Shown: positions 29,538 through 39,135, numbered from the stretch's first letter. The stretch: 64,000 nucleotides of DNA from Silanimonas lenta DSM 16282 (GCF_000429065.1 NZ_AUBD01000005.1:62001-126000), one strand, 5' to 3'. A program made the numbers and translations. The notes: generated from the letters alone by a model not told the origin.

Positions 29538-29568
29538 AAAAAATTCAGGCCACCCGGAGGTGGCCTGA
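29538..29568 (-). terminator. Rho-independent terminator of tRNA-Asn
   Basis: A perfect 10-bp stem (29545-29554 with 29559-29568, CGGA loop). On the minus strand it is followed by ATTTTTT (29538-29544 complement), ten bases past the tRNA 3' end. Confidence 0.85.
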
Positions 29569-29578
29569 GGAAAAAACA

Positions 29579-29655
29579 TGGCGCCCGAAGTTGGACTCGA
29601 ACCAACGACCCCCTGATTAACAGTCAAGTGCTCTAACCGGCTGAGCTATTCGGGC
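29579..29655 (-). tRNA. tRNA-Asn (anticodon GUU)
   Basis: On the minus strand the gene starts GCCCGAA and ends TTCGGGC-G-CCA, so the acceptor stem pairs fully and CCA is encoded. The anticodon loop reads CTGTTAA, giving GUU for Asn codons. The TTCGAGT T-arm and TAGCTCAG D-arm are canonical. Confidence 0.97.
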
Positions 29656-29665
29656 GGGGGCGCGT

Positions 29666-29694
29666 ATTCTCTTCCGCCGCGCCGCGGGCGTCAA
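29666..29694 (-). promoter_or_regulatory. Promoter of tRNA-Asn
   Basis: On the minus strand TTGACG (29689-29694) and GAGAAT (29666-29671) are 17 bp apart, with the -10 box 11 bp from the tRNA 5' end. Confidence 0.6.
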
Positions 29695-29722
29695 GCCCGG
29701 GCTGGCGCGTGGCGTGGCCTTC

Positions 29723-30268
29723 TCAGCCGAGCAGGCAGTTGCGCCCGGTGGGCGGGGCGATCTCGCCGCGGACCCGGCCACCGTTGTTGATGACGAGGTA
29801 TCGGCGCGGCTGGCCATCGCGCGAGCAGAACCGGAGCGTGGTGTTGCTGCCGGCGGCGCGGCCATCGGGGCGGAAGCCGAGCACGGGCCGGCCCTGGCTG
29901 CCCACCACCAGCAGGCCCTGGAAGTCGCCGGGCGGGTGCACGCGCAGCACCGGTTCGGAGGGCTCGCGGTTGCGGTTGCCGTTGTGGTCGACGAAGGTCA
30001 TGAGGCCGGCCGACCAGGGCCCATCGAAGATGCAGCGTTCGAAATCGCGGGTGCGGCAGAGGATGACCGACTGCCGCTGGGTCACGGCTTCGCTGCGGGC
30101 AAGCGCCATCTCGCCCCGCAGGCGGTTTGCCACCGTTTCCGCCCGGGTCTGGTCGACCACGCCGCGGAAGGCGGGCAGGGCGAGGGCCAGCAGCAGGGCG
30201 ACGAGACCGAGGCCGAGCAGCAGTTCGACGAGGCCAAGGCCCCGGAGGCGGTCGGGGATCATCTTCAT
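29723..30268 (-). CDS. Second FimT/GspH-type pseudopilin
   Basis: A 181-residue class III prepilin. The leader ends LRG (Gly10) and the mature protein starts LGLVE with Glu at +5, followed by a leucine-rich helix and a GspH-type domain containing FARSEAV-like RSEAVTQRQSV and CSRDGQPRR. An AGGAGA ribosome-binding site supports ATG 30268. It is outside the minor pilin operon, on the opposite strand, past a tRNA and two terminators, and 108 bp downstream of the M13 peptidase gene. It could serve the type IV pilus, DNA uptake, or a type II secretion system encoded elsewhere. Confidence 0.88.
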   Translation of the reverse strand: MKMIPDRLRGLGLVELLLGLGLVALLLALALPAFRGVVDQTRAETVANRLRGEMALARSEAVTQRQSVILCRTRDFERCIFDGPWSAGLMTFVDHNGNRNREPSEPVLRVHPPGDFQGLLVVGSQGRPVLGFRPDGRAAGSNTTLRFCSRDGQPRRYLVINNGGRVRGEIAPPTGRNCLLG

Positions 30269-30291
30269 TGGGCGTCTCCTTTCGCGGCGGG

Positions 30292-30313
30292 GGGAAGGCA
30301 AGGCTGCCTTCCC
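30292..30313 (-). other. Hairpin between the M13 peptidase and pseudopilin genes
   Basis: A perfect 9-bp stem (30292-30300 with 30305-30313, AGGC loop on the plus strand) lies in the 108-bp gap. No T-run follows on the minus strand, so it is more likely a processing or stability element than a terminator. Confidence 0.35.
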
Positions 30314-30376
30314 TCCGTCGCGGGCCCGTGTCGGTCTGCTTCCGAACCCGGGGTAGGAGAAGCCCGCGGCGCGGCC

Positions 30377-32419
30377 TTACCAGATCCGCACGCGCTCCTC
30401 GGGGGGCAGGTAGAGCTTGTCGGTGGGCTGCACGTCGAAGGCCTCGTACCACTCGTCGAGGTTGCGCAGCGGTCCGTTGATGCGGAACTGCGGCGGCGAG
30501 TGCGGTCCCACCTTCACCTGGTTGATCATCGCCTCGTCGCGGTACTTCGACTTCCAGATCTGCGCCCAGGCGAGGAAGAAGCGCTGGGCGCCGGTCAGGC
30601 CTTCGAGCACTGGGGCCTCCTTGCCATCGAGGCTGAGCTGGTAGGCGGTCCAGGCCATCGACAGGCCGCCAAGATCGCCGATGTTCTCGCCCAGTGCCAG
30701 CTGGCCGTTCACGCAGTAGCCCTCCAGTGGGCAGAACTGGTTGTACTGCGCCACCAGGGCCTTGGTGCGGGCCTCGAAGCGGGCGCGGTCCTCGTCGGTC
30801 CACCAGTTGCGCTGCACGCCGCGCCAGTCGGATTTCGAGCCCTGGTCGTCGAAGCCATGGCCCATCTCATGGCCGATCACGCCGCCGATGGCGCCGTAGT
30901 TCACCGCCGGATCGGCGTTCACGTCGAAGAACGGCGGCTGCAGGATGGCCGCCGGGAACACGATCTCGTTGAACACCGCGTTGTAGTAGGCATTCACCGT
31001 GTGCGGGGTCATGAACCACTCGTCGCGGTCCGGCCGGGTGCCGAGTCGGCGGTTCTGGTCGTTGACGTAGTACTCGCGCAGGGCCAGCACGTTCGCCATC
31101 AGGTCGCCGGGCACGATCGTGACCGCGCTGTAGTCGCGCCACTTGTCGGGGTAGCCGATCTTCGGGCGGAAGCTCTCCAGCTTCTTGAAGGCCTCGGCCT
31201 TGGTCTCCGGCCCCATCCAGTCGAGGTTCTCGATGTTCTGGCGCAGGGCCTTGCGCAGGTTCTCCACCAGCACGTCCATGGCCGCCTTGGCCTCGGGCCT
31301 GAAGTGGCGTGCCACGTAGAGCTGGCCTACGGCATCGCCCAGCCCGCCGCCGCCGCCCACCAGGGCCACGCCGCGCTTCCACAGCTCGCGCTGGGCCTGC
31401 TGGCCGGAGAGCACGGTGCCGCGGAAGGCGAAGGCGGCCTGGTCGATCTCGGTGGAGAGCAGGGGCGCGTGGTTGTCGATGGCGTGGAAGGCAAGATAGT
31501 CGCGCCAGACCTCCAGCGGCGTCTCGTTGATGATGCCGATGATCGGCGGGACGGCGCTCGGCGTGCTCACGTTCACCGTCTCCGGCGGCACGATGCCCTG
31601 GGCGCTGAAGTGGGCGCGCCAGTCGTAGCCGGGGAATTCCTTGTCGAGATCGGCGAAGGCGTAGAGGTTGTAGGTCTTGTCGCGGTCGCGCAGCTCGGCG
31701 CGGTCCCAGTGGTGCTTCGCGATCGCCGTCTCGAGCTCGAGAATGCGCTGCGCCCGGGCAGTGGCATTGGGCACGCCCGCGAAGCCGAGCATGGTGGCGA
31801 TGTGCTCGAGGTACTTCTGGCGGATCAGCACGAAGCGCGGCTCGGGGTTCAGGTAGAAGTCCTTGTCCGGCAGGCCAAGCCCGCCTACGCCGATGCCGAG
31901 CTGGTAGTTGTCGGGGTCCTTGCGGTCGAGACCGACGCCGCCGCCCAGCGGCGAGCGGGTGCCGTCGCGGCCGGCGCGGCCGAAGGCCTCCACCAGCTTG
32001 GGCCTAGAGTCGATGGCGGCGATGCGATCGAGCAGGGGCATGAGCGGCTTGATGCCGGCGGCATCGCGGGCCGCGGTATCCATGTAGCTGGCGTAGAAAT
32101 CGCGGATCTTCTGCTCGTTGCTGCCCGGAGCGAGGTCCTTGCGCGCCAGCAGTTCCTCGATGATCGCCTTCACCTGCAGCTCGGCCTGGTCGGAGAGCTG
32201 GTTGAAGGAGCCGAAACGGGTCTCGTAGTCCTTGAGCTGGTAGTTGTCGAACCAGGTGCCGTTGGCGTAGCGGTTGAAGTCGTCGCCGGGCCGGACGCGG
32301 GTGTCCCGGTTGCTGAGTTCGATGCCGAAGCTGCCGAGCTGGGGCTTGCCGTCGGCGGCGAGGGCGAAGGGCGAGGCGAGGGCGAGCGCGAGGCTCAGGG
32401 AGAGCAGGTGCTTCTTCAT
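30377..32419 (-). CDS. M13 family zinc endopeptidase (PepO/neprilysin type)
   Basis: A 680-residue secreted metallopeptidase. A Sec signal peptide (residues 1-22, ending ALA) precedes the long N-terminal M13 domain and the catalytic C-terminal domain with HEMGH (517-521), the third ligand in GENIGDLGG, and NAYYNA as the substrate-binding NAY motif. Length fits the family. It would degrade short peptides in the periplasm or outside the cell. ATG 32419 was chosen since it starts the signal peptide; the frame is open further upstream. Confidence 0.94.
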   Translation of the reverse strand: MKKHLLSLSLALALASPFALAADGKPQLGSFGIELSNRDTRVRPGDDFNRYANGTWFDNYQLKDYETRFGSFNQLSDQAELQVKAIIEELLARKDLAPGSNEQKIRDFYASYMDTAARDAAGIKPLMPLLDRIAAIDSRPKLVEAFGRAGRDGTRSPLGGGVGLDRKDPDNYQLGIGVGGLGLPDKDFYLNPEPRFVLIRQKYLEHIATMLGFAGVPNATARAQRILELETAIAKHHWDRAELRDRDKTYNLYAFADLDKEFPGYDWRAHFSAQGIVPPETVNVSTPSAVPPIIGIINETPLEVWRDYLAFHAIDNHAPLLSTEIDQAAFAFRGTVLSGQQAQRELWKRGVALVGGGGGLGDAVGQLYVARHFRPEAKAAMDVLVENLRKALRQNIENLDWMGPETKAEAFKKLESFRPKIGYPDKWRDYSAVTIVPGDLMANVLALREYYVNDQNRRLGTRPDRDEWFMTPHTVNAYYNAVFNEIVFPAAILQPPFFDVNADPAVNYGAIGGVIGHEMGHGFDDQGSKSDWRGVQRNWWTDEDRARFEARTKALVAQYNQFCPLEGYCVNGQLALGENIGDLGGLSMAWTAYQLSLDGKEAPVLEGLTGAQRFFLAWAQIWKSKYRDEAMINQVKVGPHSPPQFRINGPLRNLDEWYEAFDVQPTDKLYLPPEERVRIW

Positions 32420-32582
32420 GGGGTCCCCGGGATGCGGTACGGAGGCGTTTGGGTGCCGGCCGGCGGGGCCGGCGGCATCCCCGAGCGTACCCGGGCCGGA
32501 GGCGGGGGCATGTGCCGAAGGTCCGGGGGCGATCACGCCGCCTCCACGCCGGGATCGGCGCTGGCCGCCCGGCGCCGGGACT

Positions 32583-33512
32583 TCAGCGCTTCTGCGTCTC
32601 CGGGCTGATCTCGGCATCGGTCACCGTGCGCGAGGCCACCTGCGCCTCGCGGTGGGCGATGTAGGCATTGGCCACGAAGATGATGCCGGCCCCGAGCGCG
32701 GTCCAGGCGGTCACCCCCTCGCCGAACAGCCACCAGGCCAGGGCGGCGGCGAAGGGCACCTGCATGAAGCTGATCGGCGTCAGCATCGAGGCATCACCGC
32801 GTTTCAGCGCCCGGGTCCAGAACATGTGGCCGGCGGTGCCGAAGAAACCGGCGGCGGCCACCCAGGCCCAGGTCCAGCCGCTGGGCCAGGCCCAGACGAA
32901 TAGGGCTGGCACCAGCGACATCGGCACCCAGAGCAGGGTGGTCCAGAGCACGATGGCATCGGCCTTCTCAGTGCGCGAGAGCACCTTGATGCTGATCGCC
33001 ACCACCGCGCTCAGCACCGCGGCGGCCAGGGCCACGAAGGTATTGGCATCGAAACCATCGGCACCGGGGCGCATGATCACCAGCACCCCGATGAAGCCCA
33101 GGGCCACCGCCGTCCAGCGCCGCAGCCGCACCACCTCGCCGAGGAACAGCACGGCGAGGATGGTGACGAACAGCGGCGTCGAGTAGCTGATCGTCACCGC
33201 CTTGGCGAGCGGCAGGTGGACGATGGCCCAGAAGCCGCAGAGCATCGAGAGGATGCCGATCAGGCAGCGCCCGAGGTAGAGGTGCAGCTTGTCGGTCTTG
33301 AGGATGCCGGTGCCGTGGCGCAGGAGCAGCGGCACGGCGAACACCAGGCCGAAGAAGTTGCGGAAGAAGGCGATCTCGAAGGCGTGCAGTTCGGCCGAGG
33401 CCAGCCGGATCATCACCGCCATGGCGGCGAACATCGCCGCACTGGCCACCATGAAGCCCACCGCCAGCCAGAGCTGGCGCTGCGCGGCATGGCTGGCGCT
33501 GCGGGTATTCAT
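32583..33512 (-). CDS. EamA/DMT family transporter
   Basis: A 309-residue membrane protein with ten predicted helices in two EamA repeats (about 15-150 and 160-290). It is a drug/metabolite-type permease of the RhaT/YdcZ-like class; the substrate cannot be named. The start overlaps the murB stop by 4 nt, so it is the last gene of the pyrD-murB operon. The 163 bp between it and the M13 gene hold no gene. Confidence 0.87.
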   Translation of the reverse strand: MNTRSASHAAQRQLWLAVGFMVASAAMFAAMAVMIRLASAELHAFEIAFFRNFFGLVFAVPLLLRHGTGILKTDKLHLYLGRCLIGILSMLCGFWAIVHLPLAKAVTISYSTPLFVTILAVLFLGEVVRLRRWTAVALGFIGVLVIMRPGADGFDANTFVALAAAVLSAVVAISIKVLSRTEKADAIVLWTTLLWVPMSLVPALFVWAWPSGWTWAWVAAAGFFGTAGHMFWTRALKRGDASMLTPISFMQVPFAAALAWWLFGEGVTAWTALGAGIIFVANAYIAHREAQVASRTVTDAEISPETQKR

Positions 33513-34579
33513 CCGCCCTGCGCGCGCCCGGGGTCGAAGCGCCCGCCGACGATGCGTGGCTCGGGCTCGAGCGGTACTCCGAAGCGGGCCTGCACGGAGG
33601 CAGCGATGCGCTCCGCCAGCGCCAGCAGTTCCGCGCCCGAGGCCCTGCCATGGTTCACCAGCACCAGGGCGTGCTGCGCCGCCACGCCGGCATCGCCTTC
33701 CCGGAAGCCCTTCCAGCCGGCTTGCTCGATCAGCCAGGCGGCCGAGAGCTTGCGGGTGCTGGCCGAGGGGCCGGGAAATACCGGCAGCCCGGGATGCGCC
33801 GCGGCCAGCGCGCCGGCCTGCGCGGCCTCGATGACCGGGTTCTTGAAGAAGCTGCCGGCATTGCCGAGCAGGGCCGGGTGGGGCAGCTTGCGGGTGCGCA
33901 GGCGGGCGATGGCCTCGGCCACCTGGCGGTGCTTGGGTGGGCCTTCGATGCCCATCGCGGCCAGTTCCTCGGCCACGCCGGCATAGGCGGTGTTCACTGG
34001 ACGCCGTTTCGGCAGGCGCAGCCGCAGCATGGTGACGATGAGGGCATCGCCTTCGCGCTTGAACACGCTATCGCGGTAGCCGAAGCGGCAGTCTTCGCGT
34101 TCGAACTCGCGTAGGCGCAGGGTTTCGCGGTCGAAAGCCTGCACCGAATCGACGAACTCGCCCACTTCCACGCCATAAGCGCCGATGTTCTGGATCGGCG
34201 CCGCGCCCGCCGTGCCGGGGATCAGGGCGAGGTTCTCCAGGCCGCACAGGCCGCGCCCCAGCGACCAGTGCACGAGATCGTTCCAGGCCACGCCGGCATC
34301 GGCCTCCACCAGGGCCGAGTCCGGGCCGTCCTCCACGAGCGCGATGCGGGCCCGGGTGAGGCAGAGGGTGAGGCCGGGCACGTCGCTGGCCAGCAGCACA
34401 TTGCTGCCCTCGCCCAGCACCAGCAGGGGGGCGAACTGCGCCCAGGGCTCGGAGAACAGGGCGGGCAGGGCCGCCGGGTTGTGCACGTCGGCCAGCCGTT
34501 CGGCCCGCGCCTCCACCCGGAAGGTATTGCGGCCGGAGAGGGAGACGCCCTCGGCGAGCCGCCAGCCCCGGTCTGCCAT
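33509..34579 (-). CDS. murB: UDP-N-acetylenolpyruvoylglucosamine reductase
   Basis: A 356-residue type I MurB. The FAD-binding VLGEGSNVLL and GLENLALIPGTAGAAPIQNIGAYG segments and the catalytic Ser in NAGSFFKNP are present, with the final catalytic Glu in the PEPRIVG end. It reduces UDP-GlcNAc-enolpyruvate to UDP-MurNAc with NADPH in peptidoglycan synthesis. ATG 34579 shares a base with the pyrD stop; the frame is open 42 nt further upstream inside pyrD. Confidence 0.96.
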   Translation of the reverse strand: MADRGWRLAEGVSLSGRNTFRVEARAERLADVHNPAALPALFSEPWAQFAPLLVLGEGSNVLLASDVPGLTLCLTRARIALVEDGPDSALVEADAGVAWNDLVHWSLGRGLCGLENLALIPGTAGAAPIQNIGAYGVEVGEFVDSVQAFDRETLRLREFEREDCRFGYRDSVFKREGDALIVTMLRLRLPKRRPVNTAYAGVAEELAAMGIEGPPKHRQVAEAIARLRTRKLPHPALLGNAGSFFKNPVIEAAQAGALAAAHPGLPVFPGPSASTRKLSAAWLIEQAGWKGFREGDAGVAAQHALVLVNHGRASGAELLALAERIAASVQARFGVPLEPEPRIVGGRFDPGRAQGG

Positions 34580-35625
34580 CAGCGCACGCCCTCGCGCCGG
34601 TGGCGCAGGGCCTGCACGCATTCCCCGACCAGGGCCGGCCCCCGGTAGACGAGGCCGGTATAGAACTGCACGAGCTGGGCCCCGGCCGTGACTTTGCCGG
34701 CGGCATCGGCGCCGGAAAGGATGCCGCCCACCCCCACCAGCGGGATCGAGGCCGGCAGCCGCGAGCGCAGCATCCGCAGCACCGTGGTGGACTTGCCGTA
34801 GAGCGGCCGCCCGGAGAGCCCGCCCTGCTCCTTCGCCAGCGGATGGCCTTCGATCGCCAGCCGGTCGACGGTGGTGTTGCCGGCGATCACACCGTCCACG
34901 CCAAGCTCGCCCAGCACCCGGGCCGAGGCATCGATGTCATCCTCGGTGAGATCGGGGGCGATCTTCACCAGGATCGGCACCCGCCGTCCGTGGCGTGGGG
35001 CGAGGCGCTCGCGGGCCTCGAACAACTCACCGAGCAGGGCGCGCAGGGCCTTTTCCTCCTGCAGCTCACGCAGCCCGGCGGTATTCGGCGAGGAGATGTT
35101 CACCGTGACGTAGTCGGCCAGCGGATACACCCGGCCGAGGCAGTGCACGTAGTCGGCTGCCGCCTGTTCGTTGGGGGTGTCCTTGTTCTTGCCGATGTTG
35201 ATGCCGAGCAGGGTGTCGCCGCCTCGGCGTTTCAGGCGCGAGGCCTCGACATTCCGCACCAGCGCGTCCACGCCCTCGTTGTTGAAGCCCAGCCGGTTGA
35301 TCACCGCCTCGTGCTCCGGCAGGCGGAACATTCGCGGTTTCGGGTTGCCCGGCTGCGGCCGCGGGGTGGTGGTGCCGATCTCGACGAAGCCGAAGCCGAG
35401 GGCGGCAAGCGCATCGATATGGGCGCCGTTCTTGTCGAGGCCGGCGGCCAGCCCCACCGGATTCGGGAAGCGCAGCCCGAAGCAGTCCGTGGGCAAGGCT
35501 GCCGGACGGGAGGCGAGAAGGGGATTGAGGCCGCATTTCCAGGCGGCGTCCAGAGCCTGCAGGCCGAGCTCGTGGGCGCGTTCCGCATCGAGGCGGAACA
35601 GCAGCGGGCGGGCGAGTCCGTACAT
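34579..35625 (-). CDS. pyrD: Dihydroorotate dehydrogenase (quinone), class 2
   Basis: A 348-residue class 2 enzyme. The N-terminal amphipathic helix for membrane contact ([16 protein letters not shown]) is present, as are the FMN-binding [10 protein letters not shown] and the catalytic-serine region NISSPNT. It oxidises dihydroorotate to orotate and passes electrons to quinone, linking pyrimidine synthesis to the respiratory chain. It overlaps murB by one base and follows the DUF4190 gene by 27 bp. Confidence 0.96.
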   Translation of the reverse strand: MYGLARPLLFRLDAERAHELGLQALDAAWKCGLNPLLASRPAALPTDCFGLRFPNPVGLAAGLDKNGAHIDALAALGFGFVEIGTTTPRPQPGNPKPRMFRLPEHEAVINRLGFNNEGVDALVRNVEASRLKRRGGDTLLGINIGKNKDTPNEQAAADYVHCLGRVYPLADYVTVNISSPNTAGLRELQEEKALRALLGELFEARERLAPRHGRRVPILVKIAPDLTEDDIDASARVLGELGVDGVIAGNTTVDRLAIEGHPLAKEQGGLSGRPLYGKSTTVLRMLRSRLPASIPLVGVGGILSGADAAGKVTAGAQLVQFYTGLVYRGPALVGECVQALRHRREGVR

Positions 35626-35652
35626 CCGGCGGGCGGGTCCTTCCGGGCGAGT

Positions 35653-35949
35653 TCAGCCGGCCGCGCCAGCCAGGGCCACGAGGGCAGCCAGGCCACCGAA
35701 GAACAGGAGGATGGCGAGCAGGACCAGCAGGCTCACCGCGAGCATGGCCCAGCCCAGCACCAGGCCGGCCACGGCGAAGCCGTCGCCCTCCACGCCCTGG
35801 GGATCGCGGCGGATCTCGCTGCGCGCCATGTGGCCGGTGACGATGGCCACCAGCGACCCCAGCCAGGGCGCCAGGGTCCAGCCGAGGATGCCGGCCACCA
35901 GGCTGACGATGGCGAGCGTGGAGGTGCGCCGGTAGGCAGGAACATTCAC
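35653..35949 (-). CDS. DUF4190 small membrane protein
   Basis: A 98-residue protein with two or three hydrophobic segments and the DUF4190 pattern (LAIVSLVAGILGW, GHMARSEIRRDPQGVEGDGFAVAGLVLGW). The role is unknown. Its ATG overlaps the preceding gene's stop by 4 nt and it runs into pyrD, so it belongs to the same transcript. Confidence 0.82.
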   Translation of the reverse strand: MNVPAYRRTSTLAIVSLVAGILGWTLAPWLGSLVAIVTGHMARSEIRRDPQGVEGDGFAVAGLVLGWAMLAVSLLVLLAILLFFGGLAALVALAGAAG

Positions 35950-36542
35950 GGCTGCTCACCCTGTGCCGTACGCTGCTGGCTTTCACCGCGGTGATCGGGA
36001 ATGCGGTCGCCCAGGCGGGCGATGAAGGCGGCCATCTGGTAGGGCTCGGCCTGGTGCAGCACGCTGGTGCTGCCGTCCTCGAGCGTGGCGGTGGCGCGGT
36101 ACAGGCGGTGCGGCTGTTCGCCGAACATCCAGGCACTGCAGGGCTCGCCGTGGGCGATGGCGCAGGGCGCGGCGCGGAACTCGAAGCGCGAGCGGCGGAA
36201 GCCGGCGCTGGGCAGCTTTTCCGGCACCGCCACGTCGGCGATCAGCACCGGAGCGCCGAGCGTCACGTCCTCGATCCGCAGGCGCCGCGGCACCGCATTG
36301 CTGCGGAACACGAACACGAAGCGGTCGATCAACTGCGGCGCGGCCTGTATGTCGGTATCGAAGCCGGCCAGTTCCCAGGTCATCACCTCGTTCTCGGCCC
36401 GGCCCGGCATGCCGTTCACCAGCGGCAGGCTGAAACGGATGCCATCGCCGGTCACGAAGCTGCTTTCCGTGTCCTGCGCGCCTGCCGGGCCGGCCATGGC
36501 CAGCCCGGCGATCATCATCCCCAAAGCCATCGCGCGATGCAT
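35946..36542 (-). CDS. Secreted protein of unknown function
   Basis: A 198-residue product with a signal peptide ending AGA (residue 22) and a soluble domain of alternating strands containing two Cys residues (PCAIAHGEPCSAW) that could form a disulfide. The C-terminus is polar (GESQQRTAQGEQP). I recognise no family. It is the first gene of the operon with the DUF4190 gene, pyrD, murB and the EamA transporter; an export or envelope role is only inferred from the signal peptide. Confidence 0.7.
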   Translation of the reverse strand: MHRAMALGMMIAGLAMAGPAGAQDTESSFVTGDGIRFSLPLVNGMPGRAENEVMTWELAGFDTDIQAAPQLIDRFVFVFRSNAVPRRLRIEDVTLGAPVLIADVAVPEKLPSAGFRRSRFEFRAAPCAIAHGEPCSAWMFGEQPHRLYRATATLEDGSTSVLHQAEPYQMAAFIARLGDRIPDHRGESQQRTAQGEQP

Positions 36543-36591
36543 CGACGTTCCCCCCGAAACGGCCAGTGGCCGTCAGTGTAGGCCGAAAAGG

Positions 36592-38124
36592 CTAGAGTTC
36601 GAACTTGATGCCCTGGGCCAGCGGCAGGGCGTCGGAGTAGTTGATGGTGTTGGTCTGCCGGCGCATGTAGGCGCGCCAGGCATCCGAGCCAGACTCGCGG
36701 CCGCCGCCGGTTTCCTTCTCGCCGCCGAAGGCGCCGCCGATCTCGGCCCCGGAGGTGCCGATGTTGACGTTGGCGATGCCGCAGTCCGAGCCGGCGGCCG
36801 ACAGGAATTGCTCGGCCGCCTTCAGGTTCTGGGTGAAGATCGCCGAGGACAGGCCCTGCGGCACCGCGTTCTGCATCGCGATGGCCTCGTCCAGGGTCTT
36901 GAAGGGCATGGCGTAGAGGATCGGGGCAAAGGTCTCGGTCTGCACTGCCTCGGCCGAGTTGGCAATGCCGGTGATGATGGTCGGCAGCACGAAGTTGCCG
37001 GGGCGATCGAGCACCGCCCCGCCGGTGCGCACCACGCCGCCCGCGGCCTTGGCCTTCTCGATGGCGGCGAGGTAGGCCGCCACCGCGCCCTTGTCATTGA
37101 GCGGCCCCATCAGGGTGCCCTCGGCGTTCGGATCGCCGATCCGGGCCTCGACCTGCTTGTAGGCGGCGACCAGCCGGGTCACCACGTCCTCGAAGATCGA
37201 CTCGTGCACGAACAGGCGGCGGGTGGTGGTGCAGCGCTGGCCGGCGGTGCCCACGGCGCCGAACACGATGGCCGGGATGGCGAGCTTCAGGTCGGCCGTC
37301 TGGTCCACGATGATGGCGTTGTTGCCGCCCAGTTCCAGCAGCGATTTGCCCATGCGCCGGGCCACGCGCTCGCCGACCAGGCGGCCGACCTTGGTGCTGC
37401 CGGTGAAACTCACCAGAGCGATGTCGTGGTCGTCGACGAAGGCCTGGGCGAGTTCGGTGCCGGCGTCGTTGAACAGGAAGAACAGGTCGGGGAAGCCGCC
37501 TTCGCGCAGGGCCTCGTTGCAGATCCGCATCGCCGCCACGGCGCAGAATGGGGTCTTGGGCGAGGGCTTCCAGATCGTGATGTTGCCGCAGACGGCGGCG
37601 ATGAAGCTGTTCCAGGCCCAGACCGCGACCGGGAAGTTGAAGGCGCTGATGACGCCCACGAGGCCCAGCGGATGCCACTGCTCGTACATGCGGTGGCCTG
37701 GGCGCTCGGAGTGCATGGTAAGCCCGTAGAGCTGGCGCGACAGGCCGACGGCGAAATCGCCGATGTCGATCATCTCCTGCACTTCGCCCTCGCCCTCGGC
37801 CCGGATCTTGCCCATCTCCAGCGAGACCAGGGCACCGAGCGCCGACTTGTGCCGGCGCAGGGCCTCGGCGCAGAGGCGGATGGCCTCGCCCCGCTTCGGG
37901 GCGGGCGTCGTGCGCCAGACCGCGGCGGCGGCCTTGGCGCGTTCCTTGAGCTTCACGTAGTCGGCTTCGGAGGAGGCGTAGACCTTGCCCAGCACCTCGC
38001 CGGTGGCCGGGTTCACCGGCTCCAGCACGCCGGCATCCCGGGTGGCCGACCATTCGCCGTGGCCGAGGTAGGTGCCGGATTCGTGTTCGGAAAGGCCGAG
38101 GGCGGCGAGCACGGGATGGGTCAT
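36592..38124 (-). CDS. amaB: ALDH7-type aldehyde dehydrogenase (aminoadipate semialdehyde/P6C dehydrogenase)
   Basis: A 510-residue NAD-dependent aldehyde dehydrogenase of the antiquitin (ALDH7) branch. The catalytic Cys298 lies in [10 protein letters not shown], the activating Glu in LLELGGNN, and the cofactor segment is [12 protein letters not shown]7 enzymes oxidise alpha-aminoadipate semialdehyde in lysine breakdown and also act on other aldehydes. ATG 38124 is preferred; upstream codons run into tRNA-Arg. No other lysine-degradation gene is close by, so the physiological substrate is not fixed by context. Confidence 0.9.
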   Translation of the reverse strand: MTHPVLAALGLSEHESGTYLGHGEWSATRDAGVLEPVNPATGEVLGKVYASSEADYVKLKERAKAAAAVWRTTPAPKRGEAIRLCAEALRRHKSALGALVSLEMGKIRAEGEGEVQEMIDIGDFAVGLSRQLYGLTMHSERPGHRMYEQWHPLGLVGVISAFNFPVAVWAWNSFIAAVCGNITIWKPSPKTPFCAVAAMRICNEALREGGFPDLFFLFNDAGTELAQAFVDDHDIALVSFTGSTKVGRLVGERVARRMGKSLLELGGNNAIIVDQTADLKLAIPAIVFGAVGTAGQRCTTTRRLFVHESIFEDVVTRLVAAYKQVEARIGDPNAEGTLMGPLNDKGAVAAYLAAIEKAKAAGGVVRTGGAVLDRPGNFVLPTIITGIANSAEAVQTETFAPILYAMPFKTLDEAIAMQNAVPQGLSSAIFTQNLKAAEQFLSAAGSDCGIANVNIGTSGAEIGGAFGGEKETGGGRESGSDAWRAYMRRQTNTINYSDALPLAQGIKFEL

Positions 38125-38154
38125 CGGGGGCGGCTCCGGAAAGGACGGTGGGGG

Positions 38155-38231
38155 TGGCGTCCCCGACACGATTCGAACGTGCGACCTTCCCCTTAGGAGG
38201 GGGACGCTCTATCCAACTGAGCTACGGGGAC
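38155..38231 (-). tRNA. tRNA-Arg (anticodon CCU)
   Basis: On the minus strand it begins GTCCCCG and ends CGGGGAC-G-CCA with encoded CCA. The anticodon loop reads CTCCTAA, giving CCU, which reads the rare AGG codon. It lies 31 bp upstream of the aldehyde dehydrogenase gene on the same strand. GACAAT about 15 bp before the 5' end is a possible -10 box. Confidence 0.96.
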
Positions 38232-38432
38232 ACCGAGACGCTGGATTGTCGCACGAAGCGGGTGGCAGGCCGAGCCGCCGGCAGGGCAGGACAGGGCGGA
38301 ACCGGAGAGGCCCCGGTTCGATGCCCCGCTTGCAAACTCCAATCAACTGGTGCTAGCTGCGGGTGAACGGGGCGTTAAGCTGGCATCGCCCCGTCCTCCG
38401 GCCCCGCCGCCCAGTTCCCAAGGAGAAGCCCC

Positions 38433-39131
38433 ATGCGCCACTCCCTGTTCGTGCTCGCCCTCGCCGCCGTGGCCGGTCCGGCCTCGGCCTCCTCGCTCAC
38501 CAGCACCTTCACCCTGGCCTCGGACTACCTGTTCGATGGCGTCAGCCAGACCCAGAACGACCCGGCTTTCCAGGCCAGCCTCGACTGGTCGCATGACAGT
38601 GGTTTTTACCTCGGCACCTGGGCCTCGAACGTCGATTTCGGTAGCGGCGACCCGGCCGACGTGGAGATCGATTTCTACGGCGGTTTTGCCAAGGAGTACG
38701 AGAGCGGCTGGGGCTGGACCGCCGGCTTCGCCCACTACACCTACACCGTCGCTCCGAGCAGCTACGACTACACCGAGCTCACCGCCGGTGTGACCTTCCC
38801 CGGCGGCACCCGTCTGCAGGCCTGGGCCTCGGACGACGACGCCCTCGATGGTTCGGCCTGGCGGGTGAAGGCCAAGCACAGCATCGATCTTGGCGATGAC
38901 TGGTCGCTCGATTTCGAGGCCACCCGCACGAACTACAGCAGCCCTCTCTTCACCGACTTCACCCATGGCCAGCTCGGGGTGAGCAAGACGTTCGGCAACT
39001 TCGCCGCCTACCTCGGCTATTCCGCCACCACGCTCGGTCGCGAGGATGCTGCGGCCGACGACGGCAAGGCGCTGGCCGGCGGCCGGGTGCTGTTCACCCT
39101 CTCCGCCACGGTGGACTGGCTGAACCTCTAA
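38433..39131 (+). CDS. TorF family putative porin
   Basis: A 232-residue outer membrane protein. After a signal peptide (residues 1-20, ending ASA) come alternating amphipathic beta-strands with the family's conserved start (FTLASDYLFDGVSQTQNDPAFQ, here quoted only in part: SDYLFDGVSQT) and a C-terminus ending in VDWLNL. It matches the proteobacterial TorF/TIGR02001 group, whose substrate is unknown. It stands alone, 201 bp after tRNA-Arg, and ends 4 bp from a convergent gene. Confidence 0.88.
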   Translation: MRHSLFVLALAAVAGPASASSLTSTFTLASDYLFDGVSQTQNDPAFQASLDWSHDSGFYLGTWASNVDFGSGDPADVEIDFYGGFAKEYESGWGWTAGFAHYTYTVAPSSYDYTELTAGVTFPGGTRLQAWASDDDALDGSAWRVKAKHSIDLGDDWSLDFEATRTNYSSPLFTDFTHGQLGVSKTFGNFAAYLGYSATTLGREDAAADDGKALAGGRVLFTLSATVDWLNL

Positions 39132-39135
39132 GACC

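Noticed and set aside
38155-38231. tRNA genes as possible integration sites of a mobile element
   Set aside because: No integrase, direct repeat of the tRNA 3' end, or foreign gene block is next to any of the three tRNA genes.
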